Source: CAYURP01 sp964447175 (GTDB lineage Bacteria; Zixibacteria; MSB-5A5; SM23-73-2). Taken from it: DNA of 47,484 nucleotides. Within the stretch, counting starts at the first letter, position 1. Each line of letters starts with the position of its first letter. The DNA lies in assembly GCA_964447175.1 (NCBI GenBank), contig CAYURP010000022.1, positions 1 through 47,484 on the forward strand, in the 5' to 3' direction. A program made the translations under genes and the position numbers. Shown here piece after piece: positions 23,985 to 32,610 of the stretch. The notes under the pieces are model-generated. The model was not told the DNA's origin, did no database searches, and saw nothing but the letters and a program-made list of their open reading frames with translations.

Positions 23985-24775
23985 ATTTTCTCTCCGTATA
24001 AAACTAAATGTCTTGAAAATCCTTTAACTGAAGGTTCTTTGCTTAACCTTAAAAGCATCTCAGTAGTCTGATTGAAGAATTTATCGTCCCAGGTTTTGGA
24101 TTTCAGGATTTCATCCGGGATGGACAAAAATTCCTGCATACCGCAGACAGCATAGATCCCAATAACTTTGATTCCCTGGTTTTTGAAATACTCTTCTGCC
24201 TCTTCCGGGCTTATAACCAGGTGTTTCTCTTTCTCATCCTGGATAACACTTGATTTTGATCTGAGCAGAGAGAGCGCAGAATCGGGATCTTCACTAAACT
24301 TACTGATAGCAGAACTGCATTTGTTCACCAGAAATATCGAGATCTTTCCACCCTTCTTTGTGACTCTTATCAGCTCACCTGCAGCTTCCATTGTCCCGTC
24401 CCAACACAGGACTAAATCGAAGCTTTCGTCGGGAAAGCTGAGTTTACGAACATCACACTCCAGAATCTCTACTTTATCTAAGAATCCCTCTTTTTTCAAT
24501 TTCTGTTTTGCCACACTTAGCATTGCTGGGGAGATGTCACATAAAGTAACCGAATATCCTAACTTAACCAAAGGCAGGGTAATCCTGCCTGTTCCACCCG
24601 CAGCATCTAAGATTTTAGCATCTTTATTTTTGGGGAGATGTCCTTTTAGAAGCTCCCAGTCCACATAATGTTCCACAGCACCATTGAAATTCTGGTAATA
24701 TTCATCATAGCCATCTGCATGCTCGTCCCAGTTCTTTTTTACACTTTCGGTATCTTTTGATTCATCTTCTTTCAT
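23981..24775 (-). CDS. Class I SAM-dependent methyltransferase
   Basis: A 264-residue protein with motif I ILDAAGGTGRITLP, the acidic residue in VTLCDISPAML, and motif IV FDLVLCWDGTMEAAGELIR. The N-terminal part resembles YcgJ/UbiE-type methyltransferases (WDEHADGYDEYY). The C-terminal 100 residues probably form a substrate cap. The substrate is unknown. It is followed by a coupled second methyltransferase and preceded by a Cys-rich protein and a third methyltransferase, all on the minus strand. Three methyltransferases together suggest a methylation-based modification or resistance set, but nothing names the compound. Confidence 0.82.
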   Translation of the reverse strand: MKEDESKDTESVKKNWDEHADGYDEYYQNFNGAVEHYVDWELLKGHLPKNKDAKILDAAGGTGRITLPLVKLGYSVTLCDISPAMLSVAKQKLKKEGFLDKVEILECDVRKLSFPDESFDLVLCWDGTMEAAGELIRVTKKGGKISIFLVNKCSSAISKFSEDPDSALSLLRSKSSVIQDEKEKHLVISPEEAEEYFKNQGIKVIGIYAVCGMQEFLSIPDEILKSKTWDDKFFNQTTEMLLRLSKEPSVKGFSRHLVLYGEKI

Positions 24776-24841
24776 CTTTTTTACTCCTAGGCATCTAACT
24801 GGTATTGCTTTATTTCATTTTATTATTAAGGAACATCTTTA

Positions 24842-25549
24842 TTAAGGTTTTAACTTGAATGGAGGAAGATATATGGCGATTCTACAGACATCATCTCCTT
24901 GTAACACTGATTCTAACACTTCCACCTTCACTTTCTGTCCTAATATATATTCCCATATACCTTTGTAAAATCCTGCCCCGCAATAGCAGTATGTGGGGGA
25001 GATTTTTACATTTAATTCTATTGCCTCTTTGACTATGGGGCAGTGACAATACATTGCTCGCTTCTTTTCCGGATCTTTTTCTTTTAAATACTTTGTAAGA
25101 TAACCACTTTTTGGTATTTTAGTAGCGATAATTGTGTTTCCCTTCTTGACTCCTGCCAGCCCCCATCCACGGTTTACTATATCATCTACAACAGGGTCAT
25201 CTAATTTTAATGAATCTCTGAGAAATGATATAAACTTTTCCAAAAGCATCTTATGTGCTAAATCTATGTCTTTGGATTCCTGATAGGCTTTCCTTATTTC
25301 ATCCAGATCGGATTGTGGGTATTGACAGGCACAGCCGGTCATTATTTCAATTCCTTTTTGTATATCTACTAAAGCCTCCAATCGCTCCATTGCTTTTTTA
25401 ATCCAGTCAATTCTCTCTTTAGGACTAGCACCGGAGCTAAGCTTTTCACTGCCTCGCAACACCTTTTTTCTTATTTTCTCTCCAGCGATTTCATCCAGGC
25501 GATGGGTAAACTTCAATAACCAGTTTCTTATAAAATCATTATCAATCAT
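24842..25549 (-). CDS. Cys-rich protein with V4R-like C-terminus (DUF6144-like)
   Basis: A 235-residue soluble protein with seven cysteines in pairs: GCACQYP (Cys73, Cys75), MYCHCPI (Cys168, Cys170), TYCYCGAGF (Cys188, Cys190) and GDDVCRIAIYLP (Cys222). The last segment, from CGAGFYKGIWE to the end, resembles the V4R small-ligand domain. The overall layout reminds me of DUF6144 proteins, but I cannot confirm this. The cysteine pairs could bind metal, an iron-sulphur centre or a small ligand. It sits between methyltransferase genes on the same strand with gaps of 66 and 93 bases, so co-expression is possible. No function is assigned. Confidence 0.6.
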   Translation of the reverse strand: MIDNDFIRNWLLKFTHRLDEIAGEKIRKKVLRGSEKLSSGASPKERIDWIKKAMERLEALVDIQKGIEIMTGCACQYPQSDLDEIRKAYQESKDIDLAHKMLLEKFISFLRDSLKLDDPVVDDIVNRGWGLAGVKKGNTIIATKIPKSGYLTKYLKEKDPEKKRAMYCHCPIVKEAIELNVKISPTYCYCGAGFYKGIWEYILGQKVKVEVLESVLQGDDVCRIAIYLPPFKLKP

Positions 25550-25582
25550 TTTCGCTACTTTTTTACAGTTTCAAGTATAGGT

Positions 25583-25605
25583 ATCCCCGAAGCAAATCGG
25601 CTAAT
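25583..25605 (+). repeat. Half copy of the AGTCTCAAGA-family palindrome
   Basis: The run CCCCGAAGCAAATCGGCTAA at about 25585-25604 matches the right end of copy C (26621-26640) including bases beyond the stem. No left arm is present nearby, so this is a truncated copy. Confidence 0.55.
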
Positions 25606-25642
25606 TGGCATCTGCAAATCTTTTTGCCAACACAACTGTAGT

Positions 25643-26428
25643 TCAAGGTTTCTCTCCTACTACTATCATACTGCTTGAGGTTGTTCTGTATTCTTCCAAG
25701 GGAAGTTCGATTGAACCATAGCTAGATTTGAATTTAAGGTTTGCAGTGTCAATTAGTTTGATCATTTCAGGGAGCGTATAGATCTTTGTTTCGACCGAGA
25801 AATCTTTATCTTCAGGCGATGGCATAAATCTCACCAGTTCACCAGTGTTGGTAATATAGAAGAAACTATCAACTATTTTCCCTGATTTAGGATCATAGTT
25901 TGAACTCATCAAAACAAAACCGCCTTCTACTTCGTCCCATCCTTTCCACTCTTCTTTGATTCTTTTTAGTGGGTTAGGCATTTGTATGTAAAATTTTCCA
26001 CCGTGCTTTAATGCCTTCTCTATAACTTGCAGTACTTTTACGTTATCCTCATCGTTGAAGAAACCAAAACTACCTGATAGAATTACACAGGCATCAAATT
26101 CATTTGTAAACTTTGCCTCTCTCATATCTCCCGGTATAAGCTTTACAGGTAGATTCTCACCTCTGGCAGCTTCCCTCCCATAGTCGATCAACACTTTGGC
26201 AAGATCTACTCCCACCACACTTATGCCTCTGCGGGCAAATTCAAGCGCTTGATCACCTCCTCCACAGGCAAGATCGAGTATCTTATTATCTTTTGTGAGG
26301 CCAAGAACTTCAATGACATGTGCGACCAACTTTTTATCCCACTCCCTTATGCCTTCAGTTCTGTGTCGATGCTTTATTCTAAAAAATTCAGCCCAGAAGT
26401 CCTGCCACCCTTTGGGAATTTCTCTCAT
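25643..26428 (-). CDS. Class I SAM-dependent methyltransferase
   Basis: A methyltransferase of about 261 residues with motif I ILDLACGGGDQALE, the acidic residue in VVGVDLAKV, and motif IV FDACVILSGSFGFF. The C-terminal region (EWKGWDEVEGG, SSNYDPKSGKIVDSF) resembles the substrate part of CcbJ/TylM1-like small-molecule methyltransferases, though this is by eye. The reading frame is open from a GTG at 26434, but AAGGAGG lies directly before that codon, so the ATG at 26428 (five bases further) is the better start. Substrate unknown. Confidence 0.82.
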   Translation of the reverse strand: MREIPKGWQDFWAEFFRIKHRHRTEGIREWDKKLVAHVIEVLGLTKDNKILDLACGGGDQALEFARRGISVVGVDLAKVLIDYGREAARGENLPVKLIPGDMREAKFTNEFDACVILSGSFGFFNDEDNVKVLQVIEKALKHGGKFYIQMPNPLKRIKEEWKGWDEVEGGFVLMSSNYDPKSGKIVDSFFYITNTGELVRFMPSPEDKDFSVETKIYTLPEMIKLIDTANLKFKSSYGSIELPLEEYRTTSSSMIVVGEKP

Positions 26429-26572
26429 ATTCACCTCCTTATTGTTACTCTTAATTTCAGTTAGACAAAATTTCGTCTAACATTATCGGGCTTTGCCAAG
26501 TGCCCAAAGCTCTCGACGTTTATCTGACCTTTCCATTTGTAACCTGCATCTCTATTTTAACCGCTTTTTGAT

Positions 26573-26629
26573 GCTTCGGGAATAGTCTCAAGATTCCCCC
26601 GCATTTTGCGGGGGAAGAATTCCCGAAGC
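26573..26629 (+). repeat. Nested palindrome, AGTCTCAAGA family, copy C
   Basis: Arms GCTTCGGGAAT and ATTCCCGAAGC pair perfectly over 11 bp. The conserved AGTCTCAAGA and an inner CCCCCGC/GCGGGGG hairpin lie inside. Compared with copy A, changes on the left arm are matched by changes on the right arm. Confidence 0.75.
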
Positions 26630-26667
26630 AAATCGGATAATAAAAAAAGACGGACCTAACACTTTCA

Positions 26668-27165
26668 TCACCTTATGTTGTGTCTATAAATTTTCTCGTG
26701 GGTTATGATTAAAGCAGAGTTCTTATAGATCACAGTTTCGCCACGTTTAAATTTATCATATGTTTGCTCCAAATTGCTTGTGAGCAAAAACAGAACTGGA
26801 AAGGAAACTTGCATAGCAAGAGGACGATCATCCATGACCCCCGGACTCCATTTTACTGACTCGATTGCATTACTAACTGCAGGGAATAATGCTGAATCTG
26901 CATCAGCAAGGATTTTCCCCATTAGATGGTCAAAGTGCACAGAAAGAACAGTTCCTGTGGAATCCAACTCAACAGTAACTCTTAAAGCAGATTCAATACC
27001 AGCTTTGCAGTGGAGCATTGGATATTTTATGCTATCTTGAAGCGCTTGGTAACCACCTATAGGAGAGGCAACTTTTAGTTTCGGTGTATCTTCAGACGAC
27101 ACACTAGAAACTATTAATAATACATTTAGTGCAATACAAATTACCAAAGCTTGCAGTGTTCTCAC
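26668..27165 (-). CDS. Secreted TonB C-terminal-domain-like protein
   Basis: A 165-residue protein with a signal peptide (cleavage after about VSSVSS-E) and then a TonB-C-like domain: GGYQALQDSIKYP, a strand LRVTVELDSTGTVLSVHF, and VKWSPGVMDDRPLAMQVSFPV. TonB-C domains transmit force to outer membrane receptors, but this protein has no membrane anchor and no proline-rich linker, so it may be a free periplasmic protein or an adaptor. It overlaps the upstream rimO stop by four bases, an odd pairing of functions. Family fit is moderate. Confidence 0.6.
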   Translation of the reverse strand: MRTLQALVICIALNVLLIVSSVSSEDTPKLKVASPIGGYQALQDSIKYPMLHCKAGIESALRVTVELDSTGTVLSVHFDHLMGKILADADSALFPAVSNAIESVKWSPGVMDDRPLAMQVSFPVLFLLTSNLEQTYDKFKRGETVIYKNSALIITHEKIYRHNIR

Positions 27166-28493
27166 GTTTGCCTCCTTTGCCCAATCAAATCATAATCCAA
27201 AGCTTCAGTTATCTTAACTTCTACGAAGTCACCTACCTTTATTTTATTACCTTTTATATAAATAAGGCCATCCACTTCTGGCGCTTCTGCCTGGGATCTT
27301 CCAAAAAAGCCATTTTCTTCAGATTTGCCTTCAACTAACACGGTCATTTTTTTGCCAATTTTGGATTTGTTTTTTTCAAGACTAATCTTCTGCTGTAAAA
27401 GCAAAAGCCTGTCCCATCTGTCCAGTTTTATCTTGGAGGGTATCTGATGCTTCAAATCATAAGCTTTTGTGTTTTCCTCTCGGGAATATGTAAAAACACC
27501 TACTCTGTCAAATTTGATCTGTTCAGTGAAATCTAAAAGCTGATTGAAATCGGACTCGTTCTCACCAGGAAAACCTACTAAAAAGGTTGTGCGTAGCGTA
27601 AGACCAGATATTTTTTTTCTAAGTTTTTCTAAAAGATTTAAAATTTCTTTTCTTTTCACCCTGCGGTTCATAACAGATAATAGCCTATCGGATATGTGCT
27701 GTAAGGGTATGTCAAGGTATTTGCACACTTTTGGATTGGAAGCAATAGCTTCTATCAATTCATCTGAATAATGTGCCGGATGGGTATATAATATCCTGAT
27801 CCATTTTATCTCAGGTATTTCAGAGAGGGAGGACAGAAGTCGAGGCAGCTGCGGCTTTCCATATATATCCACTCCATAAAGTGTAGTATCCTGGGCTATC
27901 AGGTTTATCTCTTTTACGCCTTTTTTTGTTAGAAACTCTGCCTCCCTTACCAACGATTCGATACTCCTGCTTCTGTATTTTCCTCTTATCAGGGGTATGG
28001 AACAATATGTGCAGCAGTTGTTGCATCCATCTGCTATGCGGAGATAGGCAAAGGGGCGGTCGGAGACCTCTCTTTTAACGACTTTCTCATTCTCTTTTGC
28101 TATGGGTGGACTTACCAGGCATATTCTTTTGTTTTGCACTATCTCATCACATACTTTGCTTATATTCTTAATCTCAGCTATACCCAGAATACCATTTATC
28201 TCAGGAATTTCCTTCCAGAGTTGGTCCGGATATCTTTGAGCCAAACACCCTGCAACTATTAGTTTTTTGGTTTTATCTTCTTTTTTCAAACTTATTATTC
28301 TCCAGATTTCCTCTAAGGATTCGGCTTTGGCTTGATCTACAAATCCGCAGGTATTGACCACAAAGATATTAGCTTGTCTTGAATCTTCACTCAACTCATA
28401 TCCAGATTGAATGAGATGCCATTTTATGACATCTGTGTCCACTTCATTTTTGGGGCAGCCTAAGGTGATGATCTTTACCCTTTTTTGTTTCAT
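27162..28493 (-). CDS. rimO: Ribosomal protein S12 methylthiotransferase
   Basis: This 443-residue radical SAM enzyme adds a methylthio group to an aspartate of ribosomal protein S12. The N-terminal MTTase cysteines are visible (LGCPKNEVD with Cys13, VVNTCGFVD, VAGCLAQRYP), the radical SAM motif GCNNCCTYC with CxxxCxxC follows, and a C-terminal TRAM-like domain (KKMTVLVEG to the end) closes it. The CPKNEVD motif and the fold length fit RimO rather than MiaB or MtaB. It lies 71 bases after lolA and is probably co-transcribed from the ftsK promoter. Confidence 0.95.
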   Translation of the reverse strand: MKQKRVKIITLGCPKNEVDTDVIKWHLIQSGYELSEDSRQANIFVVNTCGFVDQAKAESLEEIWRIISLKKEDKTKKLIVAGCLAQRYPDQLWKEIPEINGILGIAEIKNISKVCDEIVQNKRICLVSPPIAKENEKVVKREVSDRPFAYLRIADGCNNCCTYCSIPLIRGKYRSRSIESLVREAEFLTKKGVKEINLIAQDTTLYGVDIYGKPQLPRLLSSLSEIPEIKWIRILYTHPAHYSDELIEAIASNPKVCKYLDIPLQHISDRLLSVMNRRVKRKEILNLLEKLRKKISGLTLRTTFLVGFPGENESDFNQLLDFTEQIKFDRVGVFTYSREENTKAYDLKHQIPSKIKLDRWDRLLLLQQKISLEKNKSKIGKKMTVLVEGKSEENGFFGRSQAEAPEVDGLIYIKGNKIKVGDFVEVKITEALDYDLIGQRRQT

Positions 28494-28564
28494 AACATGA
28501 TCAAAGCACAGGCTTTATACCAGTGCTTTAAGGAATTTACAAAGAATTAAACAATCTGCAGTTT

Positions 28565-29200
28565 TTACTCGGTTAGATCCACCACATCTGCGCCCTTGGG
28601 TGGTGTAAATACGAATTGGGAATCCTCAAGATCGGAGTTGATCTTTATCCTGGTGAAAACAAGGCTCACCTGGTTGTCATTCATATCCTGATATTCCAGT
28701 TTCCTGACCAGGAAATCCTTTTTATCGATCCATAAAATCATTCTGGTGATAAAAAGGTCTTCCTTTATGGGAGTTAAAATTAGCTTAAAGCAAGATCTTT
28801 TGTCGACCTTTTCATCTTTTTCCAGTTGGGGCTTATAATTGTCTCTGAAATTGTAGATGTAATCGTGAGGTTTGAAGATGTTTTTTGATTCATTTAGCTT
28901 ATGAATTGTTACCTGATTGTTTTTCTCGGAGAAGAACCAGAGAAGTTTGCCATCAGTAACTATGTTCTGAGAGGGATTATCTATTCTGAATTTGTCCGGA
29001 TTTTTCAGATACATCTTGCCCCGTGTTTTTTTCTCTGTGGAGAAAATCTCGGATTTGGTAGTTTGGGTAAAGTCCATTGAGATATCCTTATAGGATTTAT
29101 ATCTTTTTTCGATTTTTGAAGATAACTCATCTGAGGTAAGTGAAAATGCTTGAGAAACTAACAGAAGCAGAATAGGTGCTATTAAAATAAGTCTTTTCAT
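28565..29200 (-). CDS. lolA: Outer membrane lipoprotein carrier protein
   Basis: A 211-residue periplasmic chaperone. The signal peptide (about 1-20, ending SQAFS) is followed by the LolA-type beta-sheet pattern: MDFTQTTKS, GKMYLKNPDKFRID, LLWFFSEKNNQV, and a late WIDKKDFLVRKLEY. LolA ferries lipoproteins released by LolCDE through the periplasm to the outer membrane. The start overlaps the ftsK stop by four bases, an arrangement often seen for ftsK-lolA. It supports the presence of an outer membrane. Confidence 0.9.
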   Translation of the reverse strand: MKRLILIAPILLLLVSQAFSLTSDELSSKIEKRYKSYKDISMDFTQTTKSEIFSTEKKTRGKMYLKNPDKFRIDNPSQNIVTDGKLLWFFSEKNNQVTIHKLNESKNIFKPHDYIYNFRDNYKPQLEKDEKVDKRSCFKLILTPIKEDLFITRMILWIDKKDFLVRKLEYQDMNDNQVSLVFTRIKINSDLEDSQFVFTPPKGADVVDLTE

Positions 29201-31428
29201 TTCTGGTCTTTGCTCTGATTTCTTTTAGCCAGGAATTCCTTGTTTTCCAGATAGGATGGACCCACCAGGACCTCCCTGGCTTTGCTTCCATCATAGGGAC
29301 CCACGATCCCCTCCTCCTCAAGCTGGTCGATCAATCTGGCTGCCCGTTGATAACCTATTCCCAGCCTTCTCTGCAGAAGGGAGACCGAACCCTGTTTATG
29401 TCTGATTACCAGCTCAACTGCCTGGATGAAAAGATCGTCTCTGGATTCGTCTTCCAAGGATGCCTCTATCTCCCTGATATCCTGATCCGGAAGTATATCC
29501 AGAGGCTTGGGTCTGTATGTCTGACATTGCAGAAATTGAACTATCCTTTCGGTTTCCTCCCTGGAGATAAAAGATCCGTGAATTCTCTGGGGCTCGGGAT
29601 GACCGGTCTGGATAAAGAGCATATCTCCTCTGCCCAATAGCTTTTCCGCTCCGTTCACGTCCAGGATGGTTCTGGAATCAACCTTGGATGCCACCTGGAA
29701 AGCTATCCTGGCTGAGAAGTTAGCCTTGATCAATCCGGTTATCACGTCCACTGAAGGCCTCTGGGTGGCTAAGATCAGATGAATCCCCACTGCCCGGGCC
29801 ATCTGTGCCAGCCGGGTGATCAAAGCCTCAATCCGGGTGGAGCTGGCCATCATCAAATCAGCCAACTCGTCCACGGTTATTATCAAATAGGGGAGAAGGT
29901 GTTTTTTCTTTTTATTGTAATCCTCTATGCTCCTTACACCAGCTCTTGCCAGCTTTTTATATCTTTCCTCCATCTCCACCACGCATTCGTTCAGGATTCT
30001 TTCAGCCAGTTTGGGATTGGTTACCACTGGTTTTTCCAGATGGGGTATCCCCTCATAGACAGTTAACTCCAGCATTTTGGGATCGATCATAATGAACCTT
30101 GCCTCGTCCGGATGAAGTCTATACAAAAAGCTGGTGATAATGGAATTCAAGCATACGCTTTTACCCGATCCGGTGGCTCCGGCGATCAATAGATGGGGCA
30201 TCATGGCTAAATTTGCCACAAAGGGTTCCCCCCAGGTGGTCTTTCCCAGTCCCAGAGCCAATCTGTAGGATGTGTTTTGAAAGGTAGATGAGCTTAAAAT
30301 TTCTTTGAGGCAGACTGTCTGAGGGGAGCGGTTAGGTATCTCCACTCCAATGGCAGCTTTTCCCGGGACCGGAGCTACAATTCTTATTCTCCGGGCTTGC
30401 AAGGCTAAAGCTAAATCATCTGCTAATCCCACCACCTGATTGACCTTAATGCCCGGAGCAGGCTTGAATTCATACCGGGTTATAACCGGACCGGGGAATA
30501 GCTCTATGGCATCCCCCTCGATTCTCACCTCAAAAGTCTCCAGGGTATCCCTTAATGCCTTGGCGGTTTGATTCAGTTCATCCTGGGTGACTGAAGGTTT
30601 AACAGATGGAGGATCAGTCAGAAGTTTTAGATCAGGGAAATCGTATCCCTCCCCGGTGTATCTTTCAGTGGTTACCTGAACCTCAGGTTCTCTTTTCTCC
30701 TCTTTTGGTGCTTTTTGAGTTGTAACCTCTTTTTTGATTTCTGGAGCCCTATGCAGGGGCAGTTCCACCTCAGGTTCTTTTAAAATCCTGGTTTTACTAA
30801 TTTTTCTTTTTTCTTTTAATTTCTCCGTTAGGTCCTGCATAGCCTCGTAAATCAGTCTGAAAGTCAGAAGAATATGTTTTATTCGCAAGGGAGTTATGGC
30901 AATCATCAAAACGATCAAAAAAGTAATACCGATGGTATAAGAGCCGGCAACCCCAAAGAGCTTCATACTGAAAAGCGCCAGGCAAGTAGCGCACCACCCA
31001 CCCAATGTAATTGTGTTAAAGTCAAAAGGTTTTTCCTGAGCTGCCGTGGATATAGAAAAAAGTCCACCCAAAAGCAAAAGAAAAACGAAAAAATACAGGA
31101 ATTTCTTAAGGGTAAATGCGATCTTGATTTTAAATAACCTATTTGCTCCCCATAAAACTAAAAAGAAAGGAAATAGCAGGACCGAATAACCCAGGAAATA
31201 ATAGAGCCAATAGGAGACAAAAGCTCCCACCAGTCCACCCTGGTTTTTTATTTTCTCGGAGAAAGCCTTAACCGGATGGCTCAGGCTTACCCCCTTCTGG
31301 ATCACCTTCAGATCGTGAGTATGATTATAGGTGATAAGGCTTAACAATACATAAAAAGCCAAGGCAAAAAGCAGAACACCTATAATCTCTTTTTTTCTTG
31401 ACTCTGAAAGTCCCTTCAGGGGAGCCAT
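29197..31428 (-). CDS. ftsK: FtsK/SpoIIIE DNA translocase
   Basis: A 743-residue ATPase that pumps chromosome ends through the closing septum. It has four N-terminal membrane helices (about 15-35, 66-96, 107-130, 145-180), a charged linker (about 200-280), the alpha-beta motor with Walker A GATGSGKS at 417-424 and Walker B in LPYLIITVDELADLM, and a C-terminal gamma winged-helix (LFIQAVELVIRHKQGSVSLLQRR). The linker is short compared with E. coli FtsK. A good promoter lies at 31512-31539. lolA, rimO and the TonB-C-like gene follow. Confidence 0.95.
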   Translation of the reverse strand: MAPLKGLSESRKKEIIGVLLFALAFYVLLSLITYNHTHDLKVIQKGVSLSHPVKAFSEKIKNQGGLVGAFVSYWLYYFLGYSVLLFPFFLVLWGANRLFKIKIAFTLKKFLYFFVFLLLLGGLFSISTAAQEKPFDFNTITLGGWCATCLALFSMKLFGVAGSYTIGITFLIVLMIAITPLRIKHILLTFRLIYEAMQDLTEKLKEKRKISKTRILKEPEVELPLHRAPEIKKEVTTQKAPKEEKREPEVQVTTERYTGEGYDFPDLKLLTDPPSVKPSVTQDELNQTAKALRDTLETFEVRIEGDAIELFPGPVITRYEFKPAPGIKVNQVVGLADDLALALQARRIRIVAPVPGKAAIGVEIPNRSPQTVCLKEILSSSTFQNTSYRLALGLGKTTWGEPFVANLAMMPHLLIAGATGSGKSVCLNSIITSFLYRLHPDEARFIMIDPKMLELTVYEGIPHLEKPVVTNPKLAERILNECVVEMEERYKKLARAGVRSIEDYNKKKKHLLPYLIITVDELADLMMASSTRIEALITRLAQMARAVGIHLILATQRPSVDVITGLIKANFSARIAFQVASKVDSRTILDVNGAEKLLGRGDMLFIQTGHPEPQRIHGSFISREETERIVQFLQCQTYRPKPLDILPDQDIREIEASLEDESRDDLFIQAVELVIRHKQGSVSLLQRRLGIGYQRAARLIDQLEEEGIVGPYDGSKAREVLVGPSYLENKEFLAKRNQSKDQK

Positions 31429-31511
31429 TGAATTTAACTCCTTAAAATCATTTTTACCAGCATAAGCCTAAAATATTTTAGAATTCAGAATATTCCCGAT
31501 TCTTAAAATAT

Positions 31512-31539
31512 ATATTAAAAGATTCTTTTCCTGAGTCAA
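31512..31539 (-). promoter_or_regulatory. Candidate sigma70-type promoter for the ftsK-lolA-rimO run
   Basis: On the minus strand TTGACT (31539-31534) and TAATAT (31517-31512) are 16 bases apart, giving a leader of about 78 nt before the ftsK start. Confidence 0.6.
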
Positions 31540-31604
31540 CAAGAAAATGCAAGTTTTTAAGATCGGAGCAAGTTCAGTGAAGAAGTTATTTAGAAATACG
31601 AGAT

Positions 31605-31632
31605 GGGTAGGATAAGGTCTCCTGACCTTGTC
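31605..31632 (-). repeat. GATAAGGTC palindrome, copy 2 of the GGACAAGGTC family
   Basis: Read on the minus strand it gives GACAAGGTC, loop AGGA, GACCTTATC, CTACCC, matching 16912-16939 with one base difference. The orientation is opposite to copy 1. Confidence 0.7.
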
Positions 31633-31727
31633 TTCATGTTTATAGATTAGGGGACAGTAACTACTTAACATATAAGAAATGCAGTGTAATACTTATTTAA
31701 AGCGGTTAAAATTAATTATAATGCCAT

Positions 31728-31758
31728 AAAAAAAGCCAGGTTCTGAGAACCTGGCTTT
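31728..31758 (-). terminator. Rho-independent terminator of the dockerin gene
   Basis: A perfect 12-bp stem, AAAGCCAGGTTC and GAACCTGGCTTT, with a three-base loop begins 20 bases past the stop and is followed on the minus strand by seven T residues. Confidence 0.9.
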
Positions 31759-31778
31759 CTATTGGATATCATTTTAAC

Positions 31779-32534
31779 TTAACAGTCGTCTACGCCCACA
31801 CATCCGGGCAAAGGTGCAGGACCCGACTTGAGGACGTAATTGACCAGATATACTGCATCCACAATGTTCACTATACAGTCCGCATTAACGTCACCTGCGA
31901 TCAGGGGATCAGGTTCAGGTCCTGATTTTAAAACATAATTGGTTATATGCACAATGTCCGTTATGTCTGCAATGCCAGATTTGTTCACATCTCCTGGTGT
32001 GTAGACGATGATGGGGATGGGGATTGAGCCGCCCCTGAATTGAGGGGTATAGGAAACTGGATCTAAGGTAACGCATTTCAATGTATTTATGGGAGGGAAA
32101 AATACTGTATCCAAGGTTACGGGATTCATATCCTCAAAGGAAAAAACCAGAGTTCCAATTTTGCCCCGGCCGGGTAATATGGGTTCCTCCTCCACGGGTA
32201 TGTTTGTTACCAGAATTTTCTGATTAATCGGATCGATATTTACTGTGTTAAACTCCAGGGACTCCACTCTGGTGTTCTTGAAGGTGACCGAATCCAAGGT
32301 TACCGTTCCAGTCCAGATCAAAGGGGTACTTACGGCTCCCACAGTATCGTCGTTCACTAACATTATATGAAGAAATCCTATTGGATCACCTTCCAAAACT
32401 GGAACGTAAAGAGATTCTGGGCAGAACCATATGGTATCCGCCTCTCCCGGGTCATTAGGATCCTGCTGGGCATAGGCTTGACCCAGGGAAAATGTTAAAG
32501 CGAAGAGAGTTATTATCAAAACCAGCCTTTTCAT
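31779..32534 (-). CDS. Secreted protein with dockerin-type repeats
   Basis: A 251-residue protein with a signal peptide (about 1-22, cleavage after AYA-Q), a beta-rich domain at about 35-165 that could be cohesin-like, and a C-terminal dockerin type I pair at 181-243: GDVNKSGIADITDIVHITNY and GDVNADCIVNIVDAVYLVNY. The Asp/Asn residues at loop positions 1, 3, 5 and 12 fit EF-hand-like calcium binding. Single-gene dockerin proteins of this kind are common in FCB candidate phyla and need not imply a cellulosome. It has a strong GGAGG ribosome binding site, its own promoter at 32611-32638 and its own terminator. Confidence 0.85.
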   Translation of the reverse strand: MKRLVLIITLFALTFSLGQAYAQQDPNDPGEADTIWFCPESLYVPVLEGDPIGFLHIMLVNDDTVGAVSTPLIWTGTVTLDSVTFKNTRVESLEFNTVNIDPINQKILVTNIPVEEEPILPGRGKIGTLVFSFEDMNPVTLDTVFFPPINTLKCVTLDPVSYTPQFRGGSIPIPIIVYTPGDVNKSGIADITDIVHITNYVLKSGPEPDPLIAGDVNADCIVNIVDAVYLVNYVLKSGPAPLPGCVGVDDC

Positions 32535-32610
32535 TCAAACCTCCTTTTATTGGGAAGCTAAAATAATACCTACTCAAAGTTATCAATGATCTCACAGCTT
32601 AACCTAATTT

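Larger units (their letters stand above)
31429..31778. other. Intergenic region between ftsK and the dockerin gene
   Basis: This 350-base stretch carries the ftsK promoter candidate, the second copy of the GGACAAGGTC palindrome and the dockerin-gene terminator. No gene is credible in it; the small frame at 31468-31671 lacks a ribosome binding site and looks non-coding. Confidence 0.65.

Noticed and set aside
21410..26640. CRISPR array made of the repeated palindromes
   Set aside because: The repeats are of several unrelated kinds, are not evenly spaced, have no unique spacers of constant size, and no cas gene is present.
31779..32534. Cellulosome component
   Set aside because: A single dockerin-type protein without scaffoldin, cohesin arrays or glycosidases in the window does not support a cellulosome.
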